The position numbers and the translations under genes are program-made. A stretch of DNA of 64,000 nt from Dictyophora rubrovolvata (taxonomy: Eukaryota; Basidiomycota; Agaricomycetes; Phallales; Phallaceae), in contig CP114120.1 in the NCBI GenBank assembly GCA_029959195.1, positions 186,001-250,000 on the forward strand. The letters run 5' to 3'. Shown here in pieces: positions 60,015 to 64,000 of the stretch. Below the pieces are notes generated by a model that did not search any database, had not been told where the DNA came from, and was given only the letters and a program-made list of their open reading frames with translations. Within the stretch, counting starts at the first letter, position 1, and every line of letters begins with the position of its first letter.

Positions 60015-62354
60015 TCATCTCCTCTTGTTGACGAGCGTCGCAACGGAGACAGGACCACCACCACCACCACCAGATCCAGGAGCGTTCGAACCGCCAACCG
60101 TACCCAATTCACCCACACCATCCCCATCCCCGTCTTCGATAATCAACGGCGAACCCAAACCCACGCCCAAACCCAGACCCACACTCGCACCGACCTCAAC
60201 ATCAAGCGTCGAAGGTGAACCTAGAATAAAAAGCGGACCCGGACCCGGACCCGAGCTCGAACTCGAACTCGAATTTAATTCATCGTCTTCCCTTAATGGC
60301 AGACGTAAACCCTGCACGGACGGATCAACGTCAACCGTCAGATCGTGTATTAGTCCAGGTGTCGCTGGTCCTTGTCCTTGTCCTTGTCTTTGTCCTGGTA
60401 CTGGTACTCGCGTTTGTACCGGCGTAACGAAACCCCCACCAACACCAGCAAACCCACCCATACCAGTAGGACCCATCGCCTCAGGCATCGTATCAGTCTC
60501 GGCACCCGCATCACCTTCGCCGTCCACTTCTGCGCCAGCTTCTGGAGTTTGCGAAAGACGGTGCTGCTGCTGCTGCTGTTGTTGTTGTGATTGACCAGCC
60601 TGACGCGATTGACTCCGCTGCTGACCTGCGCGATCTTCATTACTCCCACTCCCACTCCCGCCGCCTTCACCCTCTACAACTTCAAAACCCTCTTCAATAA
60701 CACCACCACCATCTTCTTCATATCCTTCCTCTCCATCAACGACCATCTGGTCGTCTCCGGCACCAAATCCAGCACTACCATACATAAGCTCTCCTCCTTC
60801 AACGTCAGCCTCAAGATCGGCAAAAGTTCTACAAAGAGGACATGAAAATCCAGGGTGGTGCATCTGTAAAAGCGGACGGATGCATTTATAGTGGTATGCG
60901 TGCGAACACGGCGCGATAAAGAGGGCTTGGCAGATTGTCACGCTCGAGAGACAGATACAGCAGTCTGAGACTGCACTGTTCGTTGATGTCGGGGCGGATG
61001 CTGAAGCTGGTATAGCTTGTTTTGATGCGGCTTTTGGGCGAACTGCTCTAGAGGGTTGACGGATTGGTGGTTTGAGTGTTGAGGTTGAGTTGGTTGTTTG
61101 AGATTGGGATTGTTCTGCTGGACGCGGTGTTGTACGTCCTTGCGCGAGGCGAGATGAAGACGACGATCCCTCTCCATTCGGAAGAGAAGCGGCACCGGGA
61201 TTGGCAAGATTCTTAAGCTGTTGAAGAGCTTGCAGACTAAAAGAGGAAAATGAGTCTTCAAAAATTCTGAGCGGCGGCTGTCAACACTTACTTGTAGGCA
61301 TTAACACCCGACTGCCATTCCCTACCCAACTCGATCCGGATCCTCACACATCGATACATTTCTTCAGTTCCGCCTTGATAATCCACACCAAGCTGGAGAA
61401 CATCGCCGTCCTTGATTGGAAACGGTCTTGACTCGGAGTTGGGCGGAGAGAGTCTAATGTGGTTCAAAAAAGTGCCAGAAGACGACTTTGTATCTTTGAT
61501 GTAAAACTAATCAAAACAAAACCAAAGAAAAGAAAAGAAAAGAAAACTTCGTCAGCAACCTTTGAAGACTCCAAAAAAAAAAAGAAAGAAAGAAAAACGC
61601 GTACCGAACCATTCTCAAACCACACTTCGGCGTGGCCTCGACTAACCACTTTGCTTTTGAAAGCAAGCTTGTTCGATACCTGTCCGGGCGTTGAAGAATG
61701 CTCCGTAAAGCGCCCAATGCGAAGAGGCTGATCGCCTTGGCGAACATCGCGAGAGATTGGTTCAAAAGTTAGGGAACGCACCGAGTCCAAATGGGGCACC
61801 AAACGGATGCGATGGGTGGGGCCGGTGCCACCTGCTCCCGGATTACTAGTAACATTCGCAGTGGTTCCTACACTACTGTTGTTGGTATTGGTATTATTAT
61901 TATTGTTGTTGTTGTTGTTATTTTGAATGTGAACTCTTCTATTCGTTTCGCTGCGCTCGACATTATTGGCGGACCGTCGACGACGAAGCATGTTCCCGAA
62001 ACTGCCGGTTTGCATGGAAGGCGATGAAGGTGTGGGTTGACTAGTGGAGGTATTGTTGTTATTGGAAGCGACAGCAGCGGTAGTAGAAATGGTCTGTCTT
62101 CTAGATGGTATAGGCGATTGAGGCAGAAGCTGGGAAAGAGCCGCTGCTAAGAGAGGAGGCTGGGGGTGTTGCTGGGATAGTTGGGGCTGTTCGTTTGGAT
62201 TTGAATTTCCTTGCCCTTGAGTTTGAGATGGAAGTTGAACCTGGGACTGAGGATGTGCGTGAGCAGGTGGTGGTGCCTGTGTGCGCGGTCGAGAAGGACG
62301 ACCGAGAAATGCGAGAAGAGATTGTCGTGGCGTATCACTTGCAGGAGAGTCCAT
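60015..62354 (-). CDS. FHA-RING ubiquitin ligase, Dma1-like
   Basis: E3 ligase family that couples a phosphothreonine-binding FHA domain to a RING. In yeasts Dma proteins delay mitotic exit and cytokinesis when the spindle is faulty. Three exons: 62354-about 61604, about 61509-61293 and about 61243-60015. The first 190 residues are Gln/Pro/Asn-rich, including a poly-Asn run. The FHA core follows with LRIGRFTE, SKVVSRGHAEVW (the R...S-RGH phosphate-binding set) and, after the intron, YIKDTKSSSGTFLNHIRL and DGDVLQLGVDY. The RING is CCICLSS ... CSHAYHYKCI ... CPLCRTF (C3HC4-type spacing). The tail of about 250 residues is Gly/Glu/Gln-rich with a poly-Gln run and (GQ)n. The domain order FHA then RING is diagnostic of Dma1/Dma2. 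Start at 62354 is the first ATG. Confidence 0.85.
60568..60590 (-). repeat. CAG/CAA repeat encoding poly-Gln
   Basis: On the + strand CTGCTGCTGCTG then TTGTTGTTG; read on the minus strand as an eight-residue glutamine run in the tail of the Dma1-like protein. Such tracts vary between strains. Confidence 0.8.
61887..61921 (-). repeat. AAC/AAT repeat encoding poly-Asn
   Basis: Triplet repeat TTATTATTATTGTTGTTG on the + strand gives about ten asparagines before the FHA domain on the minus strand. Confidence 0.8.
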
Positions 62355-63067
62355 CAAAACATAAAATAGTGAATAGAAAAACAGAGGAAAGAAGGTCAGT
62401 GGACAAGGTTGAGGTTGAAGAGATCTCCTCTCGGTTGTGGAGGAACACTGGCACTCCCCTTTACTGCTGCTGGCGAAAATGGAGCGCCCGGTCCTTGATT
62501 TTTTTTTGACTCCGCTTTATTAGACGCCCAGGCGTTGTTTTGGTGTACGCTAGTCTGCAGGGTTGCGGAGGATAGTCAAAATATTGAGAATATCGGAGGA
62601 ATCTAATGTATTGTAGCTGTTCTTCTTGGAACTTCGATGTTTCGGCTTTCGTTTCCGAGACGTTTATTACTTTAATTTGTACGGAAAGGCACGGATTTCA
62701 GCCCACAGCTTCCGAGTCTTCCGTTCTGACTTGGAGCGGAAAATCTGCAGCCGTCATGTGGTATAGTCACAGCCATGGCACCAGCGCAATAATAAGGGTC
62801 AAATAGGAGTATATACAATGTGAACTACTAGAGTAAAGGAGCCTAAGGAGAACTTGCAGGGAACCAGAGATTGATATTGACATGTGCGGCCCGCGGGACA
62901 TGTGATGTCATTATTCGGCAACGGCTCTGCCGACCTGTATCAGTGATAGACAGTGAGCCATATAGATACAGCGTGATTACAGCCCAGGTTGGTTTGATGC
63001 TTAGCCCAGAGTGCGTTCCTGTTAAAGGAGCATTCCTGGCTTGCTTAGCAGCCCCGCCAAGGCCGAG
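62355..63067. other. intergenic, promoter of the Dma1-like gene
   Basis: No gene recognised. It holds the promoter of the minus-strand ligase gene at its left end. Short + strand frames (62606-62806, 62871-63071) have no motif. Confidence 0.4.
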
Positions 63068-63919
63068 TTAACTAATTAAAAGTGCTTTCTTGTGTTTCGG
63101 GAAGGCAATATACCACTTGATCTTTGAACGTATCTGGAGAATCGTGTCAAGTGAACCGGGAAAGCCATCCACCATAATCATTAGCCTTTCCAAGTGAGAT
63201 AAATTTATGACAATGCAGTGAAACTTTATTTCGTAACTTGACGACGAATCAGCTACTCTCCAATTACGAGAGCCTGAGATATAAAGCAATTTGAGGCAGA
63301 GAGATATCGAGCAAGTGTCCGAGATCGGTTTCTTCCGCGCGCAAGATCAGCACAAAGTAGTGCCCTTGCGAAACTGTAAACCATGAGGAGAGTCGGCTCC
63401 GAAGTAAATTACACCAGAAACAGAAACATCCGTGGCTTTGGTGACGTGGGTTGCTGAAGGTCCGACAAACCCAGACAAGGTGAATCGGCGTGAAATCCGA
63501 AGGGAGGAGTCCCAAGGCGATGAATTTAGATAAACGGAAGAGCTCGGAGCATGTTTGATGTTTGATTCGTCCTCATTCAGCGAGCCGCAATCAATCAATT
63601 TGAGAAAGACAATGGAGCCGAATCGGAACGAAAAAGTAATCTCATTAAGTATTCCACTTGGCACGACCACATCAACGGATCGGGCCAGGGAGAATCCCGC
63701 CACGAGCTGCGAGCAACAGACATCATGGCCCATGGGACGCGACAATGGAAGGCGAGACGAATTGAGAGTCCGGCTCGGGTCGCCCTCTTCTCTAGGCAAT
63801 TGTACGTATGCGTAAACGTAAAAGATTATCAAATCTCGTAAGGAGGACGCAGATAAACTCGAGTTCATTGTTTTGAACAAGTTGGGGGCGAGACTTGGAC
63901 AAGGGACCTGCTTAGTCAT
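63068..63919 (-). CDS. unidentified reading frame(s) at the right edge
   Basis: A 190-codon frame 63919-63347 (KTMNSSLSASSLRDLIIFYV onward, with DVVVPSGILNEITFSFRFG) is open but has no domain I recognise. Overlapping it, two short frames carry HYFVLILRAEETDLGHLLDI and LSHLERLMIMVDGFPGSLDT. Their leucine pattern resembles the repeat part of F-box proteins, but they do not join cleanly. This could be a decayed gene or one with unresolved introns, possibly continuing beyond the window. Confidence 0.3.
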
Positions 63920-64000
63920 CTATGAACCATAGACGCCATACGTCTGCCAAGCTCATATGATGGTAAAAGTAAACCGTGAGCATTGCTCTCCCGCCTTCAT

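Noticed and set aside
60025-60594. 189-codon Pro/Thr-rich + strand frame
   Set aside because: Antisense to the repeat-rich tail of the FHA-RING gene; triplet repeats keep all frames open.
1-64000. Transposons, retroelements, CRISPR arrays
   Set aside because: No transposase, reverse transcriptase or integrase motif, no long terminal or inverted repeats and no spaced direct repeats were noticed by eye; very old fragments could be missed.

Overview
The window is nuclear DNA of a mushroom-forming basidiomycete (Agaricomycetes, probably Agaricales). Coding regions are split by many 45-80 nt GT-AG introns. The gene content fits too: a Clp1-like clamp regulator, a CYP63-type P450, heme-thiolate peroxidases, DUF6533 and DUF6534 membrane proteins, expanded F-box families and a kinase-fold pseudoenzyme. 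All gene models were spliced by eye from frame, phase and splice signals. Names rest on remembered family motifs, not on searches.

Left part (1-12.1 kb), mostly conserved cell-biology genes: a DENN-domain LCHN/DENND11-like protein that runs off the left edge (-), a divergent multi-pass membrane protein (+), the Clp1-like protein (+), and, convergent with it, a chromodomain/coiled-coil protein (-). Centre-left (12.9-27.5 kb), more accessory: a decayed DUF6534 membrane-protein gene, a heme-thiolate peroxidase with tiny exons plus the relic of a duplicate beside it, a gene-poor 4 kb stretch, a second and divergent heme-thiolate peroxidase, an F-box protein and a ten-exon gene ending in paired zinc-finger-like modules. 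Centre (28.6-37.1 kb): a kinase-like protein, a seven-span-type membrane protein and a well-preserved CYP63-like P450.

Right-centre (38-58.7 kb) is a local duplication field. Two unrelated F-box families (called A and B here), DUF6533 membrane proteins and small beta-trefoil-like proteins recur in the same neighbourhood, some intact and some decayed, with one F-box A copy inverted. A tail-anchored aldo-keto reductase sits inside it. Right end (60-64 kb): a conserved FHA-RING ubiquitin ligase of the Dma1 type and an unidentified reading frame at the edge.

Fungal genes are transcribed singly, so no operons are proposed. The oxidative enzymes (two peroxidases, P450, aldo-keto reductase) are not tightly enough grouped, and have no core synthase near them, to call a metabolite cluster. 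I see no tRNA, rRNA, CRISPR, retroelement or intact transposon.
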